NCBI GenBank assembly: GCA_034698045.1
Contig: JAQGAU010000936.1
Location: forward strand, 1 to 22,557
DNA from: Paramacrobiotus richtersi
Lineage: Eukaryota > Tardigrada > Eutardigrada > Parachela > Macrobiotidae
Length of the DNA: 22,557 nucleotides
Reading direction: 5' to 3'
Numbering within the stretch: the stretch's first letter is position 1; each line of letters begins with the position of its first letter. This document shows positions 1 through 11,308 of this stretch, piece after piece. The notes under the pieces are model-generated. The model searched no databases and was not told where the DNA came from. It saw only the letters and a list, made by a program, of their open reading frames with translations. A program made the translations under genes and the position numbers.

Positions 1-55
1 TAATGCTTTGTGTGGAGTGGAGAGGGTTACTGTGCAATATTTCCCTTGGTTTTAG

Positions 56-1445
56 ATATTGATGATGTGGAGAAACATATGCCGGGCTTCATAGAGAACA
101 CCGTCGACTGGTTCCGATGTTACAAAATTCCTGATGGCAAACCTGAGAATGAATTCGCTTTCGACGGCAAAGCGATGGGCCGGGTAGGAAGAATTCTGAT
201 TCTTATTTCTCATACAAAATTCGAATTTTTCAAACGCATGTAGAAACAATTGGGTACTTTTTATCGGCATGTTGTATGAATCACGCTTCCATGCACGGTC
301 CCTCCGGGGCAAAAGAACAGCTGCCAGAAATAGAGCGTACAGGGTCGTGCTTGGCCATGATTGCCCTAAGGATGCGGTAAACTGAAACGTTAAGACTTAA
401 TTTTTTTTAATGGATAAGTGGAGTATTCAAGTTCCGCGTTAACAGTTGTGTAACTTTACAAAAATTGGATTTGCTTACTTGTTTGATTTTTGCACAACCG
501 TGATAGGATGTAATCCTGTTACATCCCATTGCGGCACAATGTTCCGTGCTTTGGCTTTTTTGTTGAATGCAAAGTGGCGATATCATTTGCATGTGCAGAT
601 CATGTTTTAAGTTTGTTATTGTTCATTTAAATTGGAAAGAATGTTTGTGGCAGATGTAAAGTATGAGTATCCTGAGGGTACTATCCTCAAAAGCAAACCG
701 GCGAACCATTTGCGTTGTCTGTAAGAATTTTTTCGTAACCCGGGAATCGGTACATACTGAAAAGACCGCTCCTCGCGCTCGATTAGCTTTACGTGATCTT
801 TTCTACATTTGGTTTTTTTTAATTGGTTCTATCCACATTAAAGAGCTGCATAGTGTGTTAACGATTCATTTTACCTGATCCTTTGATTCATGGTACGTAT
901 TACGTAAACGGTACAGGCAACGATATCGTCAGCTTCAGAAAGTGGTTCAAAAGTGTATGTTGCATAGGAAGTAGGAAAACTGGTCTATTTTGCATTATTT
1001 AATTGCAGGACTTGGCTATCAAGGTGGTTGAGGAGACACATCAGTACTGGAGGGATTTGGTATTGAAAACTAACGAACGAGGATTAAGCTGGTATGTTTC
1101 GATCGAAAATAATTCTGAAGTTTGCATGTTTTGTTTGGTTCAAATGCAAAATGTCACAGTGGGTTCGTAACATTTTCCCGTTTCCGAAAAGCCAGATGAT
1201 AGGCCATTCTGCGTTACAGTCCTAGTGTGCATCTTAAGTAATCTTTCTAGTCCGTACTTTATAGATCTCTTCTGTGTTTCAGTGCTAATACTACATTAAA
1301 AGAGAGTCCGTATTTGATTACATCGTCGGATGCTGCAGCGATTCTGAGCAAACAACCAAAATACCGGAAAACAGAGCCAGTAGATCCTGCACACGATACC
1401 TGGCATTATGTGAGCCGCAGCAAACGGGATGCATCGGCGAAATAA
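56..1445 (+). CDS. Inorganic pyrophosphatase, 3' part (three terminal exons)
   Basis: Soluble family I inorganic pyrophosphatase hydrolyses PPi to two phosphates and so drives biosynthetic reactions forward. Three exons are visible: 56-183, 1009-1091 and 1283-1445. They are joined by GT-AG introns of 825 and 191 nt with phases that match. The first exon reads [12 protein letters not shown], then [19 protein letters not shown], which is the family's conserved block; the Tyr-Lys before IPDGKPEN corresponds to active-site residues in the yeast enzyme. The second exon reads [14 protein letters not shown] and the third starts [10 protein letters not shown], as in animal PPA1-type proteins. The ORF ends at TAA 1443-1445 with a Lys-rich tail. 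The N-terminal part, including the Asp-rich metal-binding signature, lies upstream of the window; bases 1-55 look like the end of the preceding intron. No lesion is seen, so this is probably a working gene. Confidence 0.9.
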
Positions 1446-1579
1446 GCGTGTGTTATTTCTGCTGGAACTGTTACTTTGTTAATGGGGAATATTACTTTGT
1501 TATTGTGTGCATTCGAAAGTATAAGCGGATTAGAGTCGTGTCGACTATTTGTTGATATGTTCATGAAGGGTTTTTAGCC

Positions 1580-1585
1580 AATAAA
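1580..1585 (+). promoter_or_regulatory. Poly(A) signal of the pyrophosphatase gene
   Basis: A canonical AATAAA lies about 135 nt after the pyrophosphatase stop codon and is followed by a T/GT-rich stretch (GTGTTATTAGTCTTTTTTCC). The 3' UTR would be about 150-170 nt. From here to 2066 I see no gene, only AT-rich spacer. Confidence 0.55.
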
Positions 1586-2066
1586 ATTGATATGGGCATC
1601 GTGTTATTAGTCTTTTTTCCAGTGCAGTGCATTTGCCATAGTTTTACCTTTTAGCTATCTGCTTGGTAGTTGGAAATGCGTAGTTGTGAAAGCACTTGTG
1701 CTTCTGTTTCATGCGTAATCTACTTTTATCAGGAATGAAAAATTAAATCTGGATAGCACAGTTGGGATTGTGTTTGTATCCTGCCGGAAATGGTATTTTT
1801 TCTTGCAGTTTTCTCCGATTGGAGTAGTCTCGGATTTTTCCTCGGAAACTGTTATTTAATACGAGTACTGCTATGGTTTGAAACAATTTTCTCTTGTTAA
1901 TAATACGAGAAAGCTGTCTTGAAAAATACCCCTAATATGAAAAATCAGCCACTTCTGTAAAATTTGCCGTGCACTGGTGACTGGCCAGCGACCACATCAG
2001 CGGAAAATTGGAAATAAATTCGATTGCCAGTTTACAATAATTACTGTATCAGTACACCCACCGTGA

Positions 2067-2230
2067 TATGGAGAGCGAACACCGCCACACATGGGGGGAC
2101 GGTCACCTATCGATTGTTTGGATTACTTCGATTACTTCATTGACTTGGTTTACTCGTTTCGATTGATTTTTTTGTTTGAGTCGATTGTTTCGATTGATTG
2201 TTTCCTTTGAATCGATTGATTTTTTCACTT
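2067..2230 (+). repeat. Dispersed repeat, copy A
   Basis: The copy starts with a GC-rich core of about 44 nt (TATGGAGAGCG, then CCGCCACACATGGGGGGACG) that differs from copy B at one position. A tract of degenerate TCGATTG/GATTACTT units follows and resembles copy B less and less toward its end. Copy B lies at 21152-21319 in the opposite orientation. Neither copy has terminal inverted repeats or a coding frame that I can see. It could be the end of a transposable element or a promoter-linked repeat. It ends about 110 bp before the first recognisable exon of the DDX5-like relic. Confidence 0.8.
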
Positions 2231-2342
2231 TTAAAACTTTTTTTTGCGTGATAATTTTATCCCATTTTATCCCATGCGTGATAACTGTTATTCACTGGTG
2301 GTTGGTGCGTAGATTTGGGATATGTGAACGTATCTGTTTCAG

Positions 2343-4354
<2,012 letters not shown>

Positions 4355-4637
4355 TTTTTGTATCCCGGAGATGCGGAATCGGGAGCGGTTTGGGGGACAC
4401 CAAACATCGCTAAAAACTAACCGGCTTTTCATATTTAGTGTTATCACACGCCACCATTTTTTTAACGTTGTGTAAGAATTCATTTGATGAGTCGTAGAGA
4501 TTCGTTTTTGAAATCATGGATCTCATGTTTGTTGTTACCTTCATTGATCTCATTTGATACCTAATAATTATGACTGTCCTCATTTTGCATGCCATGTGTT
4601 TTAACCTGTTTACATGTTACATGTTTGTGTTGTAGCT
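4355..4637. other. Non-coding spacer after the DDX5-like relic
   Basis: This stretch is AT-rich, contains several ATTTGAT/TTGATGA repeats of low order, and shows no exon-like frame. It may include the old 3' UTR of the helicase relic. Confidence 0.5.
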
Positions 4638-4702
4638 GGCACCAGTCGTGGTGCCCCTGCCAGAAAAATCTGGGGGAATAAAGTTGTTGTTGTTGTTGTT
4701 GG
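4638..4702 (+). repeat. Hairpin plus (TTG)n tail, possible retroelement 3' end
   Basis: GGCACCA at 4638-4644 and TGGTGCC at 4649-4655 form a perfect 7-bp stem with a GTCG loop. A GC-rich link, AATAAA (about 4677-4682) and about six TTG units to 4702 follow. A structured 3' end running into a short microsatellite is typical of some non-LTR retrotransposons and the SINEs they mobilise. No reverse transcriptase is seen nearby, so this would be a short relic. A chance hairpin beside a microsatellite cannot be excluded. Confidence 0.35.
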
Positions 4703-4876
4703 ATACTGTCATGTTAGTGTTGCATCGAAATGAGATCGCCGAAGATGGATTGGTAGCTATATGTATTAAATATGATTGTAATCAATGATTGCCTTTTGTT
4801 CATTGTAGCGTTGCAGCCGGCACACATGCTATTCTTTCGTTTGCGTCCATGTACTATTTAGATCGGTTTTTCGAAG

Positions 4877-5044
4877 ATGTTAGCCACAGCGCATAATACA
4901 AGCCAGAAAGAAATTACGTTACCTATCGAAGCAACAAAAAATAAATTTGGAAAGCTCCAACTAACTACACTGATGTACTACTTGGGCGTCTTGTTGGAAA
5001 TCGACAAAGTCAATCGACGACATAAAGTCATTCTACGGAGATAG
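4877..5044 (+). CDS. Small ORF, unrecognised (55 codons)
   Basis: The ORF opens at ATG 4877 and closes at TAG 5042-5044, followed at once by an in-frame TAA. The predicted peptide is Lys-rich with a hydrophobic centre (LTTLMYYLGVLLEIDKV). After the two stops the same frame stays open to about 5180 and again looks protein-like (RLEFLVQVVDKHVSGRF). This could be a broken exon of a decayed gene or an open stretch by chance. No family recognised. Confidence 0.2.
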   Translation: MLATAHNTSQKEITLPIEATKNKFGKLQLTTLMYYLGVLLEIDKVNRRHKVILRR

Positions 5045-6358
5045 AAATAAGCACTCCTTTTGCGTTCGCGCCAATTTAAACGTTTGGAATTTCTTGTCCA
5101 AGTCGTCGATAAACACGTTTCGGGACGGTTTTGTGGTTCGGAATTTATGAAAGGTTTAAGAAAGCACAAACTGTTTGAAATCTGAACAGGTTATTAGGAT
5201 GTACTCCAGATTGAAATCGTGGAGTATAGGCAACGAAGTCGAAAAACGCACACTGATAACACGGTTTAGGATAGTGTGTAATGTATATAACCAGAATTTA
5301 ATTAGATGGGGTGAGCGTTTTGTTGTTGCCTACACGCGCAAAACGTTAGATACAAAACCATCATGCTGAGTTGTGAGCACCTTTCCGTTTATATCCTTCA
5401 CGTTATTGTATGGGTATAGTTCTGTTTCAGGGAAAACATGATGACCGGCTTTTGAAAGAAATGTAAAGGTCATCTTAATGTATATGCACTGCACTTCGGA
5501 ATGTAGCATCTGCGGGAATGAATAAACAGCAAGCATACAGCAATTTTATCGATTCGATCAGTTCGTCCCAGTTCTAGACAACAGGAGCTTGCGAAGGATA
5601 TTTTTAATAGGAATGTTGCATTTTGGAAACATTGATCTTTGTATATTGCATTATCAGGTCATTAACGAGACCTCCCAAAATTCCCAATTACAATGTTGTA
5701 TCAACAGCGATGTTTTACACCCTTCCGGAAACTCGTCGGCAACTTCAACAGTTTTACGACCAACCAACGCAAAGTGCGACAATACAGTGGCGATATTTTG
5801 CTGTATTGTACAGTTGTTGTAGAAATAGCTATCCATCCAATCAACTGCGGAAACTTTGAAGACTGTATATCTTATCCAACAATCACAAGGAATATTGATT
5901 CTGAACTTGAAAACGCACCAGCTATACACACGGTAAAGTTAGTCCCTAACTGTGAGCATCTTTATTTCCGGTATGAATATCGAGTTGCATAACACTGCGT
6001 AGCAATCCAAAGCCGGGTGGCTTTTCTACAACTGCACGATGTAAATAGTAATGCAGTTTGCGAAATGGGTTGCTTATTGTTAGATTGAAAAAAGTTCTTT
6101 TAATTACTGTATTGTTGCTCATATTGTTGCACTTACTGTATGTGAGACAGTCTAAACTGTTTATTTTTTTGTCGTCCGCTGTTTGCTAGAAAACCATCTG
6201 TTCATATTTTTTACAGGCATCATTTACATTTAGACGACCCGTTTAGGCAGAATACGAAAAAATAAAAAAATGCCCTGAGCAGCTTTTATTATCTAGTTTT
6301 CTAAATGGAAAGTATTGATCCTGTAACGTTTATCGGTCTCTTTTCGTTCCTTCAAAAG
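5045..6358. other. Spacer without a convincing gene
   Basis: Several short open stretches overlap in this 1.3 kb. The best, on the plus strand at 5623-5859, reads FYTLPETRRQLQQFYDQPT. It follows a possible acceptor (ATTATCAG, about 5650-5657), but no clean donor, neighbouring exon or family is apparent. I treat the region as non-coding or too decayed to name. Confidence 0.35.
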
Positions 6359-6475
6359 TCGAATTCAAGATCTCGCTGGATGACGCCGCTGATGAATTAG
6401 AAGCGGTGGATCCTGCCCGACGGAAGTTACTTTTTCAGTGCAAAATTGCAAATCCTGGAACTTACAGCAGCAACG
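6359..6475 (+). CDS. Orphan internal exon, unrecognised
   Basis: A pyrimidine-rich acceptor (ending TTCAAAAG at 6351-6358) precedes an open stretch that reads EFKISLDDAADELEAVDP, then RRKLLFQCKIANPGTYSSN, and ends at a good donor (GTATGT at 6476). A second open piece in a compatible phase follows another AG at about 6546; it reads ENLIIEKPQFHFRNF and stops at about 6643. The opposite strand is also open here (NWKEGQSLWWLLNNDALN on minus at about 6650-6720), so the coding strand is uncertain. No family recognised; no upstream exon found. Confidence 0.35.
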
Positions 6476-7450
6476 GTATGTCGCAACTTTTGTGGACGAG
6501 ATGACAGCACTAAGGACAGTAGAGGATACGCAGTAGTCCATCCAGAAAATCTCATCATTGAAAAACCGCAGTTTCATTTTCGGAACTTCTGGTATCGGGA
6601 CTGCGTCGTGATCATGGTCTTTTCGCGCGACGGATTCCGGTAATCGAAAGCACCCACATCGGCATTTAGGGCATCGTTATTCAAAAGCCACCACAAACTT
6701 TGCCCTTCCTTCCAGTTCATATACCAGCTGTGGCGAAACACAAAATTTTTTGCAGAAGTACGGTATCTATATAACGTGATGACTTCCACATATGCATAAC
6801 ACCCGCTTTAGTCTTACCAGTATGTTATTATTGAAGCAGCTAGCAAACCGATGAGACCACCACAACAAAAGCCCGCCAGTGTTGCTGTCCTTATTACTGT
6901 AATGTTAAACAACAGCACCATATAGAAATCATTTGCTAAAAAGCACAGTAGTGTGCACTGACAATGAGTGACCCTTGCCGTTGGTTACCGTCATTATCCG
7001 CACAATAGTCATTAGTATTCAGGAAACCACACTAACACTGACACTGCTTTCTGTAACTGAAACTAACGTGCCTCGTGGATTACCAAAAAAACTTCTAGAT
7101 TCAAGATCGAAGGTCTTGTTCTGAAATCGCTTGCAGAACGTGGTTCTACCTATGTTGTCCAAATCATCTAAGGAATCGTTAAGTACCTGCCAAATTAGAG
7201 CACGAGCATATAAACGTATTATAACATAATCTTGACAAGTATACGACCAAGTACGTTATCAAAACTTGATTTTACCATGGCCAATATAGTCATCAGTTCA
7301 TAAGCAGTAATCGTTAGGTCATTTTGCGAAAAAAAATACTAACATTATCAGTTTATTGTCAACGATACAATTGACCTGCGAAATTGAACACTCCGAATGC
7401 GTATGGGTTTTTGCAGCCCAGTTCCACATGTCTACATATACGTACATACG

Positions 7451-7475
7451 ATCCAGCATTTAATAAATGCTGGAT
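7451..7475. repeat. Perfect short inverted repeat (11-bp stem)
   Basis: ATCCAGCATTT at 7451-7461 and its exact reverse complement at 7465-7475 are separated by 3 nt. It lies about 30 bp downstream, on the minus strand, of the stop codon of the terminal exon at 7507-7620, inside what would be its 3' UTR. It could be an RNA hairpin or a tiny MITE remnant. Confidence 0.6.
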
Positions 7476-7506
7476 TCACCTTTTCATCTGCCGACAGTGT
7501 ATGCAG

Positions 7507-7620
7507 TTATAAACTGTTCGAGTTTGTATCAATTTCCTCGACTAGGTGATTGATCCGGGACCAGTCGGCATTTGGATTACTCAAAATGATAACCGATTGA
7601 TGTGCTTTAAACGCCTCTTT
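7507..7620 (-). CDS. Terminal exon of an unidentified minus-strand gene
   Basis: On the minus strand a strong acceptor (TTTTTATTTTCAG) is followed by an open exon of 38 codons including the stop. It reads EAFKAHQSVIILSNPNADW, then SRINHLVEEIDT, and ends at TAA (7507-7509). The VIILSNP stretch followed by a helix is loosely like the second lobe of ANF-receptor ectodomains, so it may belong with the fragment at 11894-12755 on the same strand. That link is speculative because a foldback element and an oppositely oriented gene fragment lie between them. Confidence 0.45.
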   Translation of the reverse strand, partial: KEAFKAHQSVIILSNPNADWSRINHLVEEIDTNSNSL

Positions 7621-9284
7621 CTGAAAATAAAAATCAAGTCAGATTGTTGAAAGTCAACCTTCGCTTTCGAACGCCGACCGTGTTAAACTGGCCATCATAA
7701 TATTTAATAACGCGAATTAACGTTTATCAAGCATATTGCGCATTACATCGTCTACATTTTCGATGTTGCAGTAATTTACAGCCTGTCTATACTATACAGT
7801 TGCCAAATTTTACATATAAAAGTTCCCGCGACAAGTGGTATATAACTGTATATATATATTTATACAAAAAGAGACATACATCAGTTTTCGGTAAAGCTCT
7901 CACACTTTTCGAATAGCTGTATGACCAACGAATCCCTCATACCTACTCTTTTTTTTTCTGCAGGGGTTTGTCCGTGTGTTCACTGGCAAAGCACCCATCT
8001 TTCTGCGCTTTCGCGAGTAAAAACGCTGCGAAGGTCTGGAATAGTGCTTGTCAAGTTACGGTCGGAATATCCCTTCGGTTTAAAATTTTTAAGAGCAATG
8101 GCCATGGCACTGCATTTGAACCGTGTTTCCCCTTTCCTGATTTTTTTTTGTTAGCATACATCTTATCAGAAATAAACGCATTATATAAAACTGCAAGGTG
8201 TTCCTTACAAGAAAATGCTACGCGAAGCCACGCCAATTTTCCACACCCGACTGACCCGAGCACGTGCTTTTCACCTCGCAACAGTGTCAACTACTTTACA
8301 GTCGTGATCGAGCCGCTTCTTTCTATCGGCCAGAAAGAAATCTTTGCAGTCTTTGTGATATACAGATCGCCGGTATAACCGTAATGTTCATAAGCTTCCA
8401 CCATCCACATACCACTTTAACTGTATCCTTCGAATTTCGAAACAAAATTCAGCCCATGGAACAATCGCGGCTGATACTAGTAAAAACATCCCCGCACCAG
8501 GGTAATAATTGGATGACAATGATTTCTGTGAATCCTTTATGGCCTGTTTTCCATGGTATAGCGACAGCAGACAAGCACTTCTTGCCAACAGTGGCATTCA
8601 GAATTTTCAATCTTTGTGAGGTCATTCCAGTGAACTGGGTGTAATAGGTCCATCCAGTCAAATTAAGCTCGGCTTTAGTCTTCTGTCAATGCTCACATCG
8701 GGATAGCCTGTACATGCGTCAGGGATAGACATGTATGAAAGTTACCGTAAATCGCATCAGGATGCATCAGAGAACACACAGATTACTTTGGTCCTCTCAA
8801 AACGGACATGATGTCCTGCTGCTATACTTAGTAATTCCTAATTTTGCGCAGGTAGATAATCAGGCAGCCAGAGCATTCAAATACCATAATTAATCGTTGT
8901 CATGATTTTCTGGCGAAGGATTATTTCTGCCCTTGCAATACAATCCAGGTTAATATATTAATCAAACTGACCGTAGTGCTGTTGATTGATTTAATCGATC
9001 TAAACTGCAAAACATACTTAACATCATATAGACTATTCACTGACACAAGACCACATTGTGAAGTTGGTTAACAGAAATCATCTACACATGTAAATTTGTT
9101 TCACTCAGCTGCAAAATAATGATTCGAGTGGTAAATAAGTGATAGGCAAATGAACACGTTAGTACGGAACTGGCAGAAGTCAATCAGTTTGTGGAAGCAG
9201 GTTTTTATTTATTTATAGTAGTGTTCGTTACTTTTTGTGCTCTGATATGTGCCCAGTTTTTTGACGAATGAGATGTACTCGTAC
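7621..9284. other. Spacer with overlapping open stretches, nothing identified
   Basis: Overlapping open stretches exist on both strands at 7968-8378 (+), 8264-8644 (+) and 8388-8661 (-). None shows a recognisable motif, good paired splice sites or a stable frame. The minus stretch (GKKCLSAVAIPWKTGHKGF) is the most protein-like and might be a decayed exon. 7840-7865 is a TA-rich microsatellite-like patch. From 8700 to 9280 I see only AT-rich spacer. Confidence 0.4.
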
Positions 9285-9601
9285 ATGTATATATCTGGTA
9301 CTTGTATATTTCTAACTTGTCGACCGAAGCGAAGCGGAGGTCCTACATGTTCAGGAGTAATGCAAAGATCGATGTTGCCAACCGTTTCTGCGCACCGCGA
9401 TAGCGCAGTCAGTTTTCATCCGATTTTCGTCAAATTTGAACACAACCTAGATTGTGAGCTGTAGATGAGCTGATTAGTTTTTGACATGGATATCTTAAAA
9501 AATGAGCGAGATATAAGCGAAATAAGAGCACATTTTTTAGAACAAAAGATTCTTTTGCCTGCTTAGCTGCAGACAAAACCTGCCTGCGCAATAGGCTATA
9601 G

Positions 9602-9698
9602 CATAGTGAGACTAAACAGACGGGCCTCTCTGAGCCCCTTTCCTTTGGAAATAAAGAAAAGGGACTCAGACAGGCCCGTCAGTTTCAGTTTCGCTATG
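9602..9698. repeat. Left internal hairpin (CATAG...CTATG)
   Basis: The arms run from CATAGTGAGACT inward to CTGAGCCCCTTT, and from AAAAGGGACTCAGACAGGCC outward to CGCTATG. They pair imperfectly over about 40 nt around an AT-rich loop. It mirrors the hairpin at 9962-10045 and can also pair with it as part of the outer arms. Confidence 0.75.
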
Positions 9699-9726
9699 TG
9701 TTAACTTGCAAATTGTTGCTATAAGT

Positions 9727-9874
9727 CTCCGTTCGCTTCGGTCTTCATCGCCAGCGCAGCGGAGTGCGATTACCTAGTATATTTTTACGCGTAATTTGCC
9801 TATCTTGGTGTGTAATTACAATACTAGGTAATCGCACTCCGCTGCGCTTGCGATGAAGACCGAAGCGAACGGAG
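9727..9874. repeat. Central near-perfect palindrome (54-nt arms)
   Basis: The arms 9727-9780 and 9821-9874 are reverse complements with a single mismatch (CGCCAGCGC against CGCAAGCGC), around a 40-nt loop. Their outer ends carry CCGTTCGCTTCGGTC, close to the GACCGAAGCGAAGCGG block at the start of the outer arms, so the two units look related. The arms are better preserved than the outer arms. Confidence 0.9.
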
Positions 9875-9961
9875 GCATTTCAGAAGAACATACCGGCCTG
9901 TTTACTGTTATATTAAAAATATTAATGTGCTGCATGACTTGTGCATTGTACTGAGTTTCAT

Positions 9962-10045
9962 CATAGCAAGACTGAATCAGACAGCCCTGTCTCTTATCTC
10001 ACAGAAAGGGGCTCAGAGAGGCCCGTCCGTTCCAGTCTCGCTATG
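9962..10045. repeat. Right internal hairpin (CATAG...CTATG)
   Basis: The unit opens CATAGCAAGACTGAATCAGA and closes with AGTCTCGCTATG; its arms pair imperfectly over about 35 nt. It matches the reverse complement of the left hairpin, with AAAGGGGCTCAGAGAGGCCC as the best shared block. Confidence 0.75.
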
Positions 10046-10887
10046 GGTAACTGACCAGCAAGCACACGGGTAGCCCATTGCGCAAGTCCTATTGTTAAAC
10101 GTACAGCACACAAAGGAATCTTTTGTTCTCAAAAATGTGCTCTTATTTTGCTTATATCTCGCTCATTTTTCGAGATATTCGTACCAAAAAGTATACAGCT
10201 CATCTACAGGCCACAGTCTAGGTTCTGTTCAAATTTGGCGATAATCGAACGAAAACTGACTGCGCTATCGCAGTGCGCAGAAACGGTTGTCAACCCACGT
10301 TTTTGCATTACTCTTGAACATGGAGGACCTCCGCTTCGCTTCGGTCGATTACGGTATTCTTGTAATACCGGCATATATGTTTACCTTTTTGCAGCTGTTC
10401 AAAACGAGCGGCAAGAAATTCAGCGACTGTTCGTTACGACATGGTCGAGGACCGCGGAACGTGTTGGAAGGAACTGTTGGCACAGCATTTTATCCAGTTC
10501 CAGCATCCAGTAGAATTGCTTCTTTCGGAAGTGCTTTACGTAGCACAAGTGCTGCGAAAAGGTCATCAGGTAGTGTACACTGCATATACTTACTGTTCAC
10601 GAAAACAGTTGTTCAGTTATATTTAGAGTACTACTAGGTTACTAGAGAAATTGAAAACTAATAGCAGACTTGGCGGTGGACATGAATTACTTGTAAAATA
10701 CGTTTTTATATGGTGATGAGCCCGGAAGCCACATACAGTATCTATCCAGCTCCACATCAACAAAGGTCAATTAGCAAAACTCCGTTCAAATTTATAGATG
10801 GCAGTGCGCTAGGCCCGCAGAACTCTTTGTTGCACGAGATACTGTCGCAGCATGGGAAGTACGCTACCGGCATCTAATATCTCCCAG

Positions 10888-11308
10888 TTCCCAGTTCTGT
10901 TCTCAAGTAGGCCGAAAGCTTGCCTTCATTTCTGACACTTCCGTTTCGCGATCAGATACCAACGATCACAATGATGTCAAAGGACGTCAACGGTCACCAA
11001 GGTATGTTCATAATGTGGTCAATGCAGTGGTCATTCCCGCTGGACGGATGCGCGTTGCTGAACGTAACGGACAAAATGTCCTCTTCGTCCAGTATGCATA
11101 TGGACTGGAAAATCCTCACCGACACATATAATCGCTTTAAATTTCTGAGCGTCTGTCCAGCGGAGTTTGCTTGCTTAAAAGCTGTCTTACTTTTCAAACA
11201 TGACGCCAAAGGCCTCAAAGAACCAGCTCAGGTGGAGAATTTACAGGATCAAGCCCAAATAATGTTAGGACAATATGACCGTGTCAATCATCCTGCGCAG
11301 CCAGCAAG
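10888..11308 (+). pseudogene. NR2E-type nuclear receptor, ligand-binding-domain fragment
   Basis: Nuclear receptors are ligand- or cofactor-regulated transcription factors; the NR2E group includes Tailless and PNR. The exon-like stretch starts after an acceptor (ATCTCCCAG, ending 10887) and ends at a donor (CCAGCAAG|GTACGC, intron from 11309). It reads AESLPSFLTLPFRDQ, FIMWSMQWSFPLDGCALLNV, RFKFLSVCPAEFACLKAVLL, VENLQDQAQIMLGQ and HPAQPAR, which follow the helix 3-helix 8 pattern of NR2E receptors. Lesions are TAG at 10908-10910 where the family has the conserved Trp of VKWA, and a garbled helix 4/5 (about 10950-11010). No DNA-binding domain and no helix 9-12 exon were found. An open stretch from ATG 10716 in the same frame (ending 10874) could be hinge sequence. 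Confidence 0.8.

Larger units (their letters stand above)
9285..10385. mobile_element. Foldback element built from several palindromes
   Basis: The region folds back on itself. The outer arms (about 9285-9640 and 10010-10385) are reverse complements over at least 300 bp with scattered mismatches. They share blocks such as TCGACCGAAGCGAAGCGGAG, CCGTTTCTGCGCA, GCGATAGCGCAGTCAGTTTT and AATGAGCGAGATATAAGC. Between them lie three further palindromes, listed separately. No transposase ORF is present; the open frames inside are by-products of the repeats. The structure fits a non-autonomous foldback DNA transposon, possibly with smaller elements inserted in it. The exact ends and a target-site duplication were not resolved. 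Confidence 0.85.

Noticed and set aside
184-1008. A separate small gene in the long pyrophosphatase intron (open stretch 663-878)
   Set aside because: Composition is not protein-like, there is no supporting motif, and the flanking exons splice cleanly across it.
7840-7865. TA-rich patch as an origin or promoter
   Set aside because: It is a simple TA microsatellite-like stretch; nothing next to it is expressed as far as can be seen.
8264-8661. Overlapping open stretches on both strands as a possible gene
   Set aside because: No family pattern, no paired splice sites and no stable frame.
9249-10637. Open reading frames of 60-120 codons inside the foldback
   Set aside because: They follow the inverted arms, appear on either arm as mirror by-products, and show no motif.
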